From Phoronis australis (Eukaryota; Phoronida; Phoronidae): a DNA stretch of 64,000 nt. Of the stretch, positions 1 through 13,100 are shown piece by piece. The position numbers were made by a program, and so were the translations under genes. The stretch spans positions 4,267,087-4,331,086 of the forward strand of contig NMRA01000001.1 in assembly GCA_002633005.1 (NCBI GenBank). Direction: 5' to 3'. The notes under the pieces are model-generated. The model ran no database searches, had not been told where the DNA came from, and saw only the letters and a list, made by a program, of their open reading frames with translations. How positions within the stretch are numbered: position 1 is the stretch's first letter; each line of letters starts with the position of its first letter.

Positions 1-390
1 GTAGACACTCCACTCTAATGATAACTCAGCTACTCAGCTGTCAAATGACAGTTATCAATGGAACTGTGTGTCCTAACCATTGGGTGTTATAGTCAAGTGC
101 ACCCAAGTGTACTGAAAATTTCAAAATGCAGCAAGACTTGATTTGTAAACAGTGCATTAATGCCTGTAGTCAGAAAACTATATTGTCTGTATTTGTGTCA
201 TTGAAAATATGTTAGCGTGGAATGCTCTCTACAGTATTTTATGGAGAAAACAAAATTATTTATTGTAATTTGAACCATCATATTTGTTCTTTCATTCGCC
301 AAAATTCTTTTTTGCACTGATTTTGACAGAAGTCATAGTAACCAGGTGCATGTTTTGCTGCCAAAGTTCTCAATTATTATTTTTTATCAT

Positions 391-463
391 TGTTTGCCAA
401 TCATAACTTCAGAGTTGTTAGCCAATCATAACTTCGGGTTTGTTAGCCAATTATAACTTTGGC
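391..463. repeat. Three short CCAAT-containing repeats
   Basis: Three copies of about 24-27 bp of GTTAGCCAATCATAACTTC. The rest of 1-1012 shows nothing else I can support; it is probably CEP170 intron. Confidence 0.6.
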
Positions 464-1012
464 ATTACTCTCTAAAGTAGCGAGTCAATCTGCCACGTTT
501 TGATCATTTGCAGTTTCACATGACCCACCATGCTTGTCTTTACCTTTGGAAAGTAGCAATTAAAACAAGGCAGGTAATTAGCTCTCAAAACTGCGACAAA
601 AGATAGATACCTTGTTCTGAACTTAATGTGGCGTAGAATGAGAGTCCACAGCAAGGGTTGGGCACCAGTTGCTGGTGCCGGCATTGCACCAAATATCGAA
701 ATCAAGAATTCCATTGACAATAGTATGGGAACAGAGAGTACTCAATGGCATATTCGGTACCTTGAAAACTGAAAGTGCGGTTGATTTAATGTTTTCAGTG
801 CTTTATTTTCCAATTCATTTAACAATTCCGTACACGAAACAAGACAGTATTAAGTGAAACTCCAGTTAGCAAAGTGATGCCTACGCTGCAGTTTCTACAG
901 ACTAATGCCTGAAGTATGGTTTGAGTTAAACTCGGGCAAGGTATGACTAGGGTTAAATGTAATCTTTAATTCGTCTTTGGTTCTTGTGAACATGGACACT
1001 GTTTCTGTTAAG

Positions 1013-1187
1013 GACGTTTCCCCCACTCGGCAAAAGAAAATAGATGACCTATGGAATTCAAGCATGGCCACTGGCCAGAAAGACAAACGGAAACAGCGAC
1101 AGGACGTGAAATATGGGTCAGATGGTCAGTCTGGTAGCGATGGTGAAGACGATAGGAGTTCAAGGAGTGAGGGCCCACCCTCCACAG
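1013..1187 (+). CDS. CEP170: CEP170 exon a (first exon in window)
   Basis: Encodes a basic, Ser-rich stretch beginning DVSPTRQKKIDDLWNSS. The acceptor is ctgttaag before 1013. The donor at 1188 (ACAG/GTTACT) is weak, but its phase 1 fits the next exon exactly. An in-frame ATG at 977 is upstream of the acceptor and is not taken as the start. Confidence 0.7.
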
Positions 1188-4100
1188 GTTACTGTCGTTT
1201 TACTTTAGATTTTAATTGTAGATGAACTGTCAGTAAATACAAGTTGTATTGCATAGCATCACATCATTGAAAGTAAGCGGAATTGCTTACAAAGGGCCTG
1301 TACAACATATTCGGATGCAAAAGGCGCCTAACTCGGTTGACAGTAAAAATGACTGTTTATGGCGATTATTGTGGCAAAATTCAAATTACAGAATGACTTA
1401 GCCACCCTTGTAACTTTCCTGTTAATACCCTCTGATTCACGGTCATGAATGAAAGCTTTCACCCAGCTATTGTGATGGGGAATTCTGGGTCATTTTGTTT
1501 GAATACTTTTGGTGTGTTTTGTATGAAGTGAATATTGCCGTTATTCTGTTGCGCCGTTGAGTTGTCCACTCAATGTCTCAAAAACCGCTGGTCGGATCCT
1601 GATGAAATTTGACTCTAGGATATATGGCATCACCAGAGACGTGCATGCCACTTCTCAATTTTGGTGTTTTTTGGGAAGAGCATTTTCAGAAAATGTATAG
1701 AGAATCGATGGATAGATTTCAGTAGTCAATTTTTGTGTGGATTTGATCACTGCGCAATCTCCTTGGCGGGTCTTTTTCTGTACTTTTTGGGGGTAGGTGC
1801 ATTTCCGGATAATAGCTAGAGAACCAATTGACATATTTTATGAAACTTGACACAGGGGTTTGTGACAGTAATGCGCCACCACTAGTCAATTTGCAGATGG
1901 ATTCGATCACTGTTACATGTAGCATAGACTGTAAGTTGTTAAACTCAATTTCTCTTAATTACATCAAAGACTGCTGTAGTGATGTTACTCTTGAGGTGTC
2001 TTAGTTGTGTTGTGACTTTTTCAGCAAAACGAAAGTCTGCTGTATACAAATCTCGTGAAACAAAAGCTCAGTCTAAGAAGAATTCCGCTCAGATGGCCAG
2101 ACAGTCGAACACTTATCTCATAGACAAGATGCTGGAAAGCTCAAAGGAGAATGCTCAACAAAAGCCGACTAGAGAATGGCCACCAACAGAACATTCTCTG
2201 TATAAGGAGGCGCGGTCACATGACTATAACTCATCAGCTGGGATGACTGACCGGTCGATGCCGCCGTTACAAACATCCCTTGGTGTCCCTGATCTTGCTG
2301 GTCGACTGTGTCAGACAGGAGTCGACCGGTCACCTGTGGTCAGTCCAGCTGGGACATACACAATAGAGGATGAACCTGAAGAGGTGACACAAGCTCGCCG
2401 GAGTATTGAGCAAGCACTTAGTGAGAGTGTGGAAAGTAGCGCCACCTTGAGGGACATATCAGTTAGTAGCAGGAATAAAGAATATGATGATTCACTTGAT
2501 GAAGAGGATGATGAGTTTGAAGAAGAGGTTGGAGCTGACGAGGTGACTAGTAGCTTACAAGTGGAGGTGGGAGATGGTGATTATACTCAGGTGAGGGCGC
2601 TAGTTGTTTGGTTAATGTACTAGGGGTGGAATGTGTGATGAGCTGCCACTAGTAACTTATGGTGGAGGTGGAAGATGGTGATTATACTGAGGTGAGGGCG
2701 CTAGTTGTATGATTGATATACGAAGGGTGGAGAGTATGATGAGCTGACTAGTAGCTTACAAGTGGAGGTGGGAGATGGTGATTATACTAAGGTGAGGGCG
2801 CTAGTTGTATGGTAGATGTATTAGGATTTGGAAAGTGTCAAGATCAGACCAGTAGCTTGAAGGTGGAGGTGGCAAATTGGGAAGTAGTGCAAATATTCTT
2901 GTGAAGGCACTAGTTGTTGTGGTGGGGTAGTGAAGTGAAGCTCACATGCTGATTAGTTGTATACGATTGTGTAATCAACTGTTGCATGTCACTAATCAAG
3001 AGTGTGGAGCCAGATGTTCCGAATTCACTTTTTGACTTGTAAAGTGACAGAGCAGGTCCGATTTTGCTCTGATTGGGAGAAGCCATGTACAACTTTTTTA
3101 CCACAGCCTAATACACTTGGATTGTCATATGCGAAGTCGATACTAATTTTTGAGTGTGTAGACAGGACTTAAGGAAGATGGAAGAGAGTGATGAGTGAAA
3201 ATTTTGCGCAACTGAACGTGCTAGTGTCTGTCTAGAATGCTTGGAAAACAGTTCAAATGGTTTGAGTGTCCCAGAATACTGCATTTAGAAAAACTGCCTT
3301 TACAAAAAAACTGTCAAAATCCTCTAAGTAGATCCAAATACTGGAAAAAGTGATAGGAGCTGGATAGCACCTCATACACACTCATTTGTGTGTTACAGTT
3401 GGATATTGGGGATATTAGAAGCAGAATGGACAAAAAAAAATCAGCTCATGTAAGGTTAAATGGCAATATGGAGACTAATGAACTGTCATGGTTCCTTCTT
3501 TCGTCTTGTGTTCCAAGTCGCTGATCTTGTGGTCAGAGCTGTTGATCTGTTCAAAGTTGCTTCAGTCTTTGGATTAATTATGATTTGCTTCTGATCAGCT
3601 GACTTCTTTGTTGGATAATACTGTAAACATAAGGGTTATCACCCTAACTTGTCTGCACATCGAGAGAATGTGCACTTTACCAGAGATGGGCATTGAAATC
3701 GTAACTTTTGAGAAATTGGGGCTGGTGGTTACCCGAACTTGTTCGCTTAACATGAGCCAGATAGTTGCTCTCGCCACGTATGACGTCCACAGACCAGAAA
3801 TTGCCACATGTCCAGTTGTCGACACGAACGTTGTATCTGTTTTTTCTAACTGACAAATGTATTGAAGTTTTTAAATATGCAACTAGAGACTGATGAAAAT
3901 ACATGTTGAAAAACTGCCTGCCAAAGGGGTTGACGATGCGAAGCTGGACTAGTCTAACCGATGAAACCTGACACAGAAGTGTGTGATCGTAATGGTGGCA
4001 CCATTAAATTTCTGGTTGGACATTTGGGTCTTGAAAATGAGTTTTTTTGAACAACAAACAAACTAGCAAGAAAATCACTTTGTGACAGTAACATACTCGA

Positions 4101-7100
4101 TGCATTTCATTTTGGTAAATTATAATAATTAGCTTTGCATGAAATGAAAAGTCTCATTATTAGGGGATTCAGGTTTGCTCCTGTGCCTCACATGTGCCTT
4201 ATATGGAAAATAGGTCAGCCACAAAATGACACGTGGCTTGTCACTTCTGATTCAGGACTTGGCTCTTACAACTACGACAAAAGACGGGCTTTTGGAAAAT
4301 AAATTTGATGTCTGATAGGATGATAGACTGTAGGTGACTGTAAACTCTGTAACTGTCAATTTCAACAATGCTGACATTTTTAATGCACTGCAAAAGATGC
4401 TAACAGAACACAATGTTCCCAGCAATGGGTGCAAACTACACTGCTATTCAAAATTGATCCATGATCCTGTTATTGTATTTGAAAGCATGCCTAATTGTTT
4501 TGAAATTCAATTGGGTGTAGTAAGTTGCTTGAGCTTTGAGCACTTATTGAAATTGAAAATTCTCGATTAATATATGGTAGGCATTTAATCCGAACATTTT
4601 CAAAATTAAGGCTGGTTGGTTACGTGAGTGAGGGTATAAATCCGCATGTTTACGGTGTTGCACATTAGAATGTGTTTGTAAAGTACATGTGTATACCAAA
4701 TGTTAAAAACATGTTATTTGCAATTATAGCATTCTTACATGTAATCAGCAAATAAGTTACCATAATGCATACATCAGCACTAACCTTGTTTAAGATGGAT
4801 TTGACCTATATTGCACCCCCAAGTGGCCTTTCTATTGTTTTTATGTCCTTTGCGGTAGGACTCCCTATTTACAACTTTCTTATGAAATTTGGCAAACAAC
4901 TTCTATGTTGAGATGAATTGGACCTATTCCATACCGCCTAGTGGCCATTTTTTATTATTTCTGGATGTTTTTTCCCATCTGCCTAAATATCTGCCAAACC
5001 GCTCAGAGGATGATCATGAAAATTGGCATATGTGTGTTCCTACTGACAAGAGCATGGCTAACATATATTTTCAGGTGTGTCCAACAACTGTGTACCCCCT
5101 GAATTTTTTTTACGTCTTCAGCTGTATCTCCTAAATCCCATGCAAGATCTTTTTGACATGTGGCAGGTGTATTCCTATTAACTCGACAACAGATGGACAG
5201 ATCATGTTTGGCTCTGTATATACGGAGTTCCTTGACAGATTTTCTTGAAATTTGGCAAATGACTTTCTGTTAAAGAGACAATGACACCTTTCCATTTTCA
5301 GATGGACTTGCCGTAATGTACGTTGCCTATTGTCCATTTTTATTATTTTCGACTCTTGTCGGCCAAACCACTCTGTGCATCAATATGAAAATTGGCATAT
5401 GTGTTTGTTGTGGGAAGAGCATGGCTGACGATGATTTTCTGACAATTTCGACTACTGTGGCACCACCTAATGACAGTTTTGTTTTTTCACTTTTGCAGCT
5501 GTTTGTCCTATACATTTTGCAGGATCTTTGAAAAATGTGGCAGATTTATTTCTGTGAATGAACAACGAATGACCACAGGTTTCAGACTTACCCGACTGCT
5601 GTTACGTCTCATAAATGTGTGTCTTTTCTTTGTCGTCTGCCTCCCTATTCGCCAAACTGATTGAAGAATAGTGATGAAAGAAGCCTGGTGTTCCTGTTGA
5701 GCAGGGCATTGCTGAGTTACTTTTCACCCGCTATAGGCTATTTTCAGTTCACTAGCATTGCTCCTGAAGTGGGAATGTTTGAAATAATGACCATCCCTTT
5801 CATCTGCCCTGTACATGATGTACACAATGGGTACATATCAGGGCTCTGTGCTACTCCTGTCACTCAAGTGTTTCATATATATGGCACATGCATGTTTTTT
5901 GGACGTAGGTGCAGTTTTGTTGCGCGTGCATAAATACACAGTGCATATATAAGCACATACCTGAACATTGAATTTTACTAGTCTGGGTAGTTGGACACAA
6001 ATCTTGTCTTTGTGCTACAAGCTCCACAGTTGTTCAGAGATAGTTGTTCACAATAGGTTAATCTGTCGACTGCTGAGATAACCACCAGCCTATTCTACTG
6101 AGGGATACTCTACCTAATTTTCTGATAATTTACTCTTCATTTCCAATGCAGGTTTATCAGAACACCTGTAAGTTTATGTCTGTGATAAAGATAAGTTGAA
6201 GGGCATGTCGTGTGACCTCGGTGTATCGTGTGGTCTTCCAGAAATGTCATCGAATATTTTCATCAGAGTAGGTATAGTGTGGGCTAAGTCCGAAAGTAGT
6301 CCTTGTAATTTTTCAGTTGATTACCATCAGTGATGGTTGTGAGAGATTGTTAAGTCTTGTTATTTTGTAGCTGATTGACATGAGAGTCATGGTAATATCT
6401 CATTATTTTGTTGCTGACTGGCATGGGGGATTGATTGTAACAGCTGGCTACTTATCATTGCATTCTGCCCAAAAGTTGATTTGTGGTTGACTCAAATTAC
6501 CACTGTAAAATTGTTCGAAACTTTCCTTAGTCGGGTGACAAGTGATTTCTGAGTTTGCAATGAACTTTCAGTTCGTCATTCATTGAGACCATGCTCAGTG
6601 CATAAAATGACATGCCCTAACAAGCCAACTTGTAAATTCTGATCTAACTAAGCAGTTCTTTTGAAGCCATTAAATCATTCCCATTTTGACAAAGGTACAG
6701 GTTGAGCATGCTTGTGTGTGTGTGTGCGTGTGCGTGTGCATGTGTGTATAAGTGGGTGAGAGTGTGTGCTTTGGATGTTCTTTTGAATAAATTTGCTTTG
6801 GTTTAATTTCTACAATTGAGCTGAAGTGTGATTAGTGGGACTGTTTAAATAGATAGTTAGTGCTCCTGCACTTGAAGTGTACGTGTCATTTTGCTTTAGT
6901 TAAGGTAATGCAGACCTTCATTATTAACTGCCCTGAAGCTAGCATTTGTAATGTCTGTGCTTATTGTGGAATGATGTTTCACTCAATATGTAATTGGATA
7001 ATTTGAGGATTGTTGATTATGTTTCACAGTTTGGATATCTCGCGAATTTCGTTCATTTTTGTAATGACTGTTGAATGATGTTTCACAATTTCGTTGTAAT

Positions 7101-10100
7101 TGGAGCGTCATTGTAATGTAACCATTCTACAATCATGGTTTTCATTTCAGTCAAGTGCTGTGAATGTCTCTGAGAATGCACCCAAGTGGGTGACTCAATG
7201 GGCCTCTCTCACAGCCAGGTCCACCCAAGGAACTGATATTCAAGGTATGTGTAGCGAACCTCATTTCTTTGCCACCCATGCACACACTGCTAGATGGATC
7301 TATGGAAACACTTAGTACTTGAAAATGTCAACTTTGACCTATTTTTTGTGTACCCACGTCAATTATACATAATATGTTTGCGCAAATCGCCATCGTCTTT
7401 GGGCATCTAAGTGTCCAGCGTCCACTGCGGTATTTGCAAAATTCCTTGTAGGAGTTTCATAAAAATTGGCATCATAGATGGAACGGCTTGAGTGAAGTTT
7501 CTGACGAATCTGACTCTCCTTGTGGCAGTTTTATTTTTTAAGTTTGCCTCTGTATCTTCAAAGTTCCTTCATGGATTTTCATAAAATCTTGCAGAAATGT
7601 ACCTATTATGGGGATGATGTCACCTCCGTTTTTGGATGGATTCGATAAATTCTGCTTCACCTACTAGACATTTTTTATATTTTTGGATTTTTTGGCTTTG
7701 CCTTTCTATTGGCCAAACCATTCTGAGTATCATTGTGGAAATTGGTATGTATGTGTTCCAGCTGGTGAGAGCACGGCCAACGATTATTTCTGGACGCCTC
7801 CGGCTGCTGTGGTGCCACCTAGTGGCATTTTTGCAGCTGTATCTCCTATAAGTTTGACTAGCATATTTCTATGAATATGACTACGGATGATGGTGTTGGA
7901 CTTATCTGACTACTGTATTCTCTAGTGGCAATTTATTGTATTTTCGTTTTCCTCTGCATCTTTGGAGTTCCTTTACAGACTTTCACGATAGTTGGCAAAT
8001 TAGTTTCTATTCAAGGGATGATCACACCTTTCAATTTTTGGATGAATTTGGCCTATTGCACGCCACCTGGCGGGCATTTATATTATTTTTTCTAGTCTGG
8101 TTTTTGGTGTCCACCTCTGTATCAGCCAAATCACTCTAAAGGATTTTATGGAAATTGGCATAATATGTTTTTTGAAAGTTCATGACTGACGGTGATTTTC
8201 AGACAAGTCCAACTGCTATGGCACCCGCTAGTTTGTGGTAATTTTTTGCCTGTGACTTAATATCTACTTCATGTATCTTCATGTTAGTGTTTATGTGAAG
8301 AGAACACAACTGGTGTGGATTTGTAGTCAATTCTGACTACCACTGAGTCCCCGAGTTGTAATTTTGTTTTTCTTGGTGTTCATCTTTATTGTGTTCAAGT
8401 ACCTAGATGGATGTTCATGAAACTTGTGAATTAAATTACCATCATGTAGACGATAACACAAGACCTGTTTTAGACTGATTTAACCAATGTTGACATTGGT
8501 TTGCAATCGGGTCCGACTGCTGTGGTACCCCTAGCTGCAATTTTGTTTTTGCTTCCACAGCTGTGTATACTTAATCCCTGTCAGGGTCTTTTTGTACTTT
8601 GGCTAATCTATTTCCATGACTGTTACTACACATGGCAACTTCTTTTAAGTTGATCTAACAATCATTGTGCCTCCTAGTGCCAGTTTTGTTTTTTATCATT
8701 TGTGTCTATGTTCGGAGTTTATTGATGGGTTTATTGAAATCAATTAAACAGGTTTCTATTAGTGAGATGGCGATGATATACCAGTCATTTTCAGTCTTGT
8801 TCAACTGATGGTGCACCACCTAGTGGCCATTTTATTACACTAATAAACACCCCCAGAAGCATACCATTTGCAGTGCAGTCATTTTCCGTTTATGCATTAC
8901 TGATGTTAATATGTTTACTGATTTTTTGTTTTAAGTACCACACTGTGTGAAACTTGATTCTTTATCTTTTATTAGGAGAGCCTAGCAGGACAAGGATGCG
9001 TCCTGGAACTGGCCGGAAACTACCTAACCCTCCAGTCCAACAGAGCTGTCACAGTGAAGTCAGTAGTTCAGTTGGTAGTGAGTCGTCCACTCCTAGCTCA
9101 CCCCAGAACCTTCATAAGGTGCTTAGTGACAATGTCTTCATGCCATTGGCTGAACCACAAAGTAAACGTACAGCTATGAACATTGACACGTGGAATGTGA
9201 ATACTGAGGAGAGTAGCCGGTCGTCTTGGCGACGATATAAACGTGAAGCTCAGTTAGACTGTGACGATACAGCTCGCAGCACTTCAAGTGTGGATACAGA
9301 TGTATTGCTACAGGATACTGAAACAGTAATGGCTGTTATGGGTCAAAAGCGCATACGTGAAACAACATTTACAAAGACTGTGTCGCGTAATGACTCGAAC
9401 AGGCAGCGAGGAAATTCGGACTGTGAACAAAGAACTGCAAAAGACCTTGGCGTGACTAACAATAGTAAAGGCAAGGATGGCAGTAACAGAATTAGTGGCA
9501 ACTCCAGGCAAGCGAGTGGGAAGGGAGTAGCCAAGAAATCATTCCCGTTGAATAGAACAGACTCGAGAGAGAAAAATGCTACTAGTCAATATGGAAGTAG
9601 TCGCCAGTCGAGAGAAGCATTTTCAGATGTGATGAGTGAAACTGATGGAGCTGACAATGTCAGCGTTAGTTCAGAGTCAAGTGTAGCCATGAGTGAGGAC
9701 ACCGCTAGGTTTAAACGCCAGGGGTCAAAGGGCAAAGGACCTATGTCAATGACGAGACCTAACAGGGCATTTGCACTGCGCCGAGCCAAAGCTGAAGAGG
9801 AAGAAAAGTCATCTCCAAAAACACGGTCCCGATCCAACTCTTATTCGTCATGCTCAGACAGAGGAATGGAGACGAGTCGTACAGAGGCCAGTCTTGGCAC
9901 ACGTATTGTCAAGAAAAGTCAAGAGAATAACAAGTCCTCATTCTCACGCGGTGATGGTGGTCGACACAGTTTGCGATTGAACCGGGTTCCTCCTGTGTCT
10001 AAATCAGTTAGCAAACCCACTGTCAGCAAATCAGTTGTTGCGCCCAAATCAGGTGGTAACCGATCTCAGCCTGGGAGTCGTTCATCTTCGCCCAAATCTC

Positions 10101-13100
10101 AAGAGTGGAATGCTTGGGAGCGCAGAAAAGGTTACGATCCACGCAGGGCCGTAGCTGAAGCCAAGGCCAAAGCTAAGAAGACCAGCTGTGATGGTAAAGA
10201 AGTCAAGGATGTTAGACAGTCATTGGCATCAGGCGATCACAACAGAGAAAGGCTGTCAGCAGATACTGAGGAGCTGGGGTCGTCGCATTCCAGAGAAATT
10301 GCCCAAATGAGTAGTGCCTTAGCTCGGGATATGGAGACACTCTCCTCCAGAGATGGCGCTGAAGGCTCTACTGGTGGTCTAAGTCACAGCAGTACTGAGG
10401 TAAGGCAACACAGCTGTCGTAAATAGAAGCGTCTATGGTTTTAAATAGAGGAAACGTCTAAGAGTAGAGCGAATGGGAGCACCTACGGGTGCCTGGTGTG
10501 AAAACATCTGGGTGCAGTGAATGAATGGAAGCATCCATGAGGACCATTAATGGAAACATCTAGGGTGTACTGAATGAACGAGAGTATCTGAGGGTGCCAT
10601 GTATGCAAACATCTAGGGTGTAATGAATGAACGAGAGTATCTGAGGGTGCCATGTATGCAAACGTCTAGGGTGTAATGAATGAAGGCATCTAGGAGTGTT
10701 GTTGAAGGAAGTGAAAAGCAAATGTTAAGTAATTGGAACAGCTTGTCCCAAAACGAAGTTGACCCATTGCCGTTCCCCTTTTGACACTTCTGAAATCTTT
10801 AATCTGTTTAGACTGAAAATTTAGGAGAAAAACACTGTTCAGTGCTAGCCTTATGAAAGTTTGTGGAATAACTTTGCAGACGTAACTTATGGATATTAAG
10901 TGAGTGCAAGTGACAATTTTCATATTTTTGCATGGCAAGCTTTTTTATTCCGTTTTTGTTCAAGTACAGCAAAATATCAGTTTCGAACTATTCATAAGTG
11001 ATTGTTTTCATAAATAAAAGTGTAATTATGTAACGTAGCTAGAAAATTCATTGAGAAAACTTGAGATTCGTCAAAGTAGAATATCTGACATGGATGGTGC
11101 TCACTACTTCTGCTCCCCTAGTAACAGTTTTAATTTATTTCGTCTTACTCTATATCTACCATGTTCCTTGTTTCATAATATGTTTGAATCGATGAGAGGT
11201 CACAACCTGCCTAATTTCAGGTAGACCTGACGTATGTGGCTGACCCTACTGGCAATTTCAGTATTTTGTTGTATTTTCAATCCATCACTCCGTCTTCCAA
11301 ACCTCTTTAAGGATCGTCATAAAATTTGCCAGGGTAGTCCTCTAGAGGAGAGCTTGGCTGCAGCTGATATCTGCAAACAAATAATTTTAATTCTGTGAAT
11401 GTTTACGAGAGGATGTTTGTACTCACTTGCTTCCCCACACTTTTGACGCGCTTCTCTTGCAGCTTTAGTGTTGCAGCATTTTAAAGTGAACGTTTTGTTG
11501 TAATGAACATTCCTATCGTTTTTCACGTGCTACTTGTTTTAATTTATTCCTTAAGTTTTTTTTTATGTTTGCTTTATATGGTTTATTTTGGTTGGCATGT
11601 TTGCAGGAACTTGTGCGTAATCTGTTTAACACCACCAGCATGAGGTCTGCCTTCAGCGCTCCTAGGGTCACTCGGTCCCCCTCACCTCTAAAATCTCCCC
11701 CCACACCACTGACCCCTGGTCAGCTATCTGCTCAGGCTCAGATTACAAGATTGGAAAATGGGGTGACCAAAAGAAAAGAATGGGACAAATGCGAGGTTGG
11801 TGTTAATTCTTGGTGACTACTCACATGACCAGTTGCCATAGTTACATCATGGTCATCTCCTGATAAGGACATCGAAAGATTTTTGCAACCTCTATTTAAG
11901 TTTGATCTGAATTAGTTAAGTTAGCTTTAAGTTTTGTTTGTGCTTTATTTATTTCTTTTGTTTTTCTTGCAAAGTTGGTTCAAAGTGCAGACTTCCATTT
12001 GGTCATTCTTCTTGGGTATATAGACCAAATGATATTCAAGTACATGTAGTGGAATTTGCATTGATTTCTCGATGGCTAGGCCAAAAATCAATGCTTGTTC
12101 AGTTACTCTCAACGTATACTGTATATGCATGTAATTGTCTCCTCTTCAACCTATATGTGAAGCTGCGCCTCTATCGTTTGCTTACACAAACACTTCAGGA
12201 GAAACCTAAAGTTTTTAAAGTACATTGAGTGAAGCTTGACTCATCCGTTGTTAAAAGATAGATCTTGACACATATTCACTTTAACATTAAATATTTGAAA
12301 ACCAGTAAGAAGAACATAGAATGGATAAAGACACTCAAAAAACATTTTGTGTAAGACACACACAGACTCAGATACACCCACACCGGCACTCATAAATGAG
12401 GTATAGGACCATGCGCTTATACGTGAAATGAACAAAATATTTTTTGAAAAAACAACACCATTTCGCATTCCTAATCAAAACTGCAGTAGAACTACTTTGC
12501 AGTGGAGTATTGGATGGCAGAAACTGGTTAAACTTCAATAGGCCCATGGAAGAATTGTACACTATGATCAGTGCTAACTTGTTTTTATTAAGTAACAAAC
12601 AAATGAAGTGCAGACGGACATGAACAGCCGGTTAAACTTGTACTGCAGCACAGAGAGACGTGAACAGATAGTTAAACTTGTATTAGAGCACACTAGTCAG
12701 ACAGATGTGAACAGTCAGTTTAACTTGTACTGGAGCACAGACAAACGTGAACAACCGGTTAAACTTGCACTGGAGCACGGACTGACGTGAACAGTTGGTT
12801 AAATGTGTACTGGACTGTAGACTGACATGAACAGTCAGCTTAACTTGTACTGGAGCACGGACAGATGTGTACAGCTGGTTAAAGGTGTAGTGGAGAACAA
12901 AGGGACATGAACCACCTCTTAAACTAGCAATCGTGTCAAGTATATTAAAGGCACTGCATGACGCTTTAAGGAGCATGACTTTTACTGCAGCCATGTCTGA
13001 AATGTTGAGTTTGTTGTTGATCAACATTTTGCTTTGTTTTGTAGTCCTATGACCATCTGATCGTCTCCTCTTTACATCAGCTCTCCTCCAAGTTGTTGCA

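Noticed and set aside
472-720. 82-codon - strand ORF near the left end
   Set aside because: No similarity recognised, no splice context, lies where CEP170 intron is expected.
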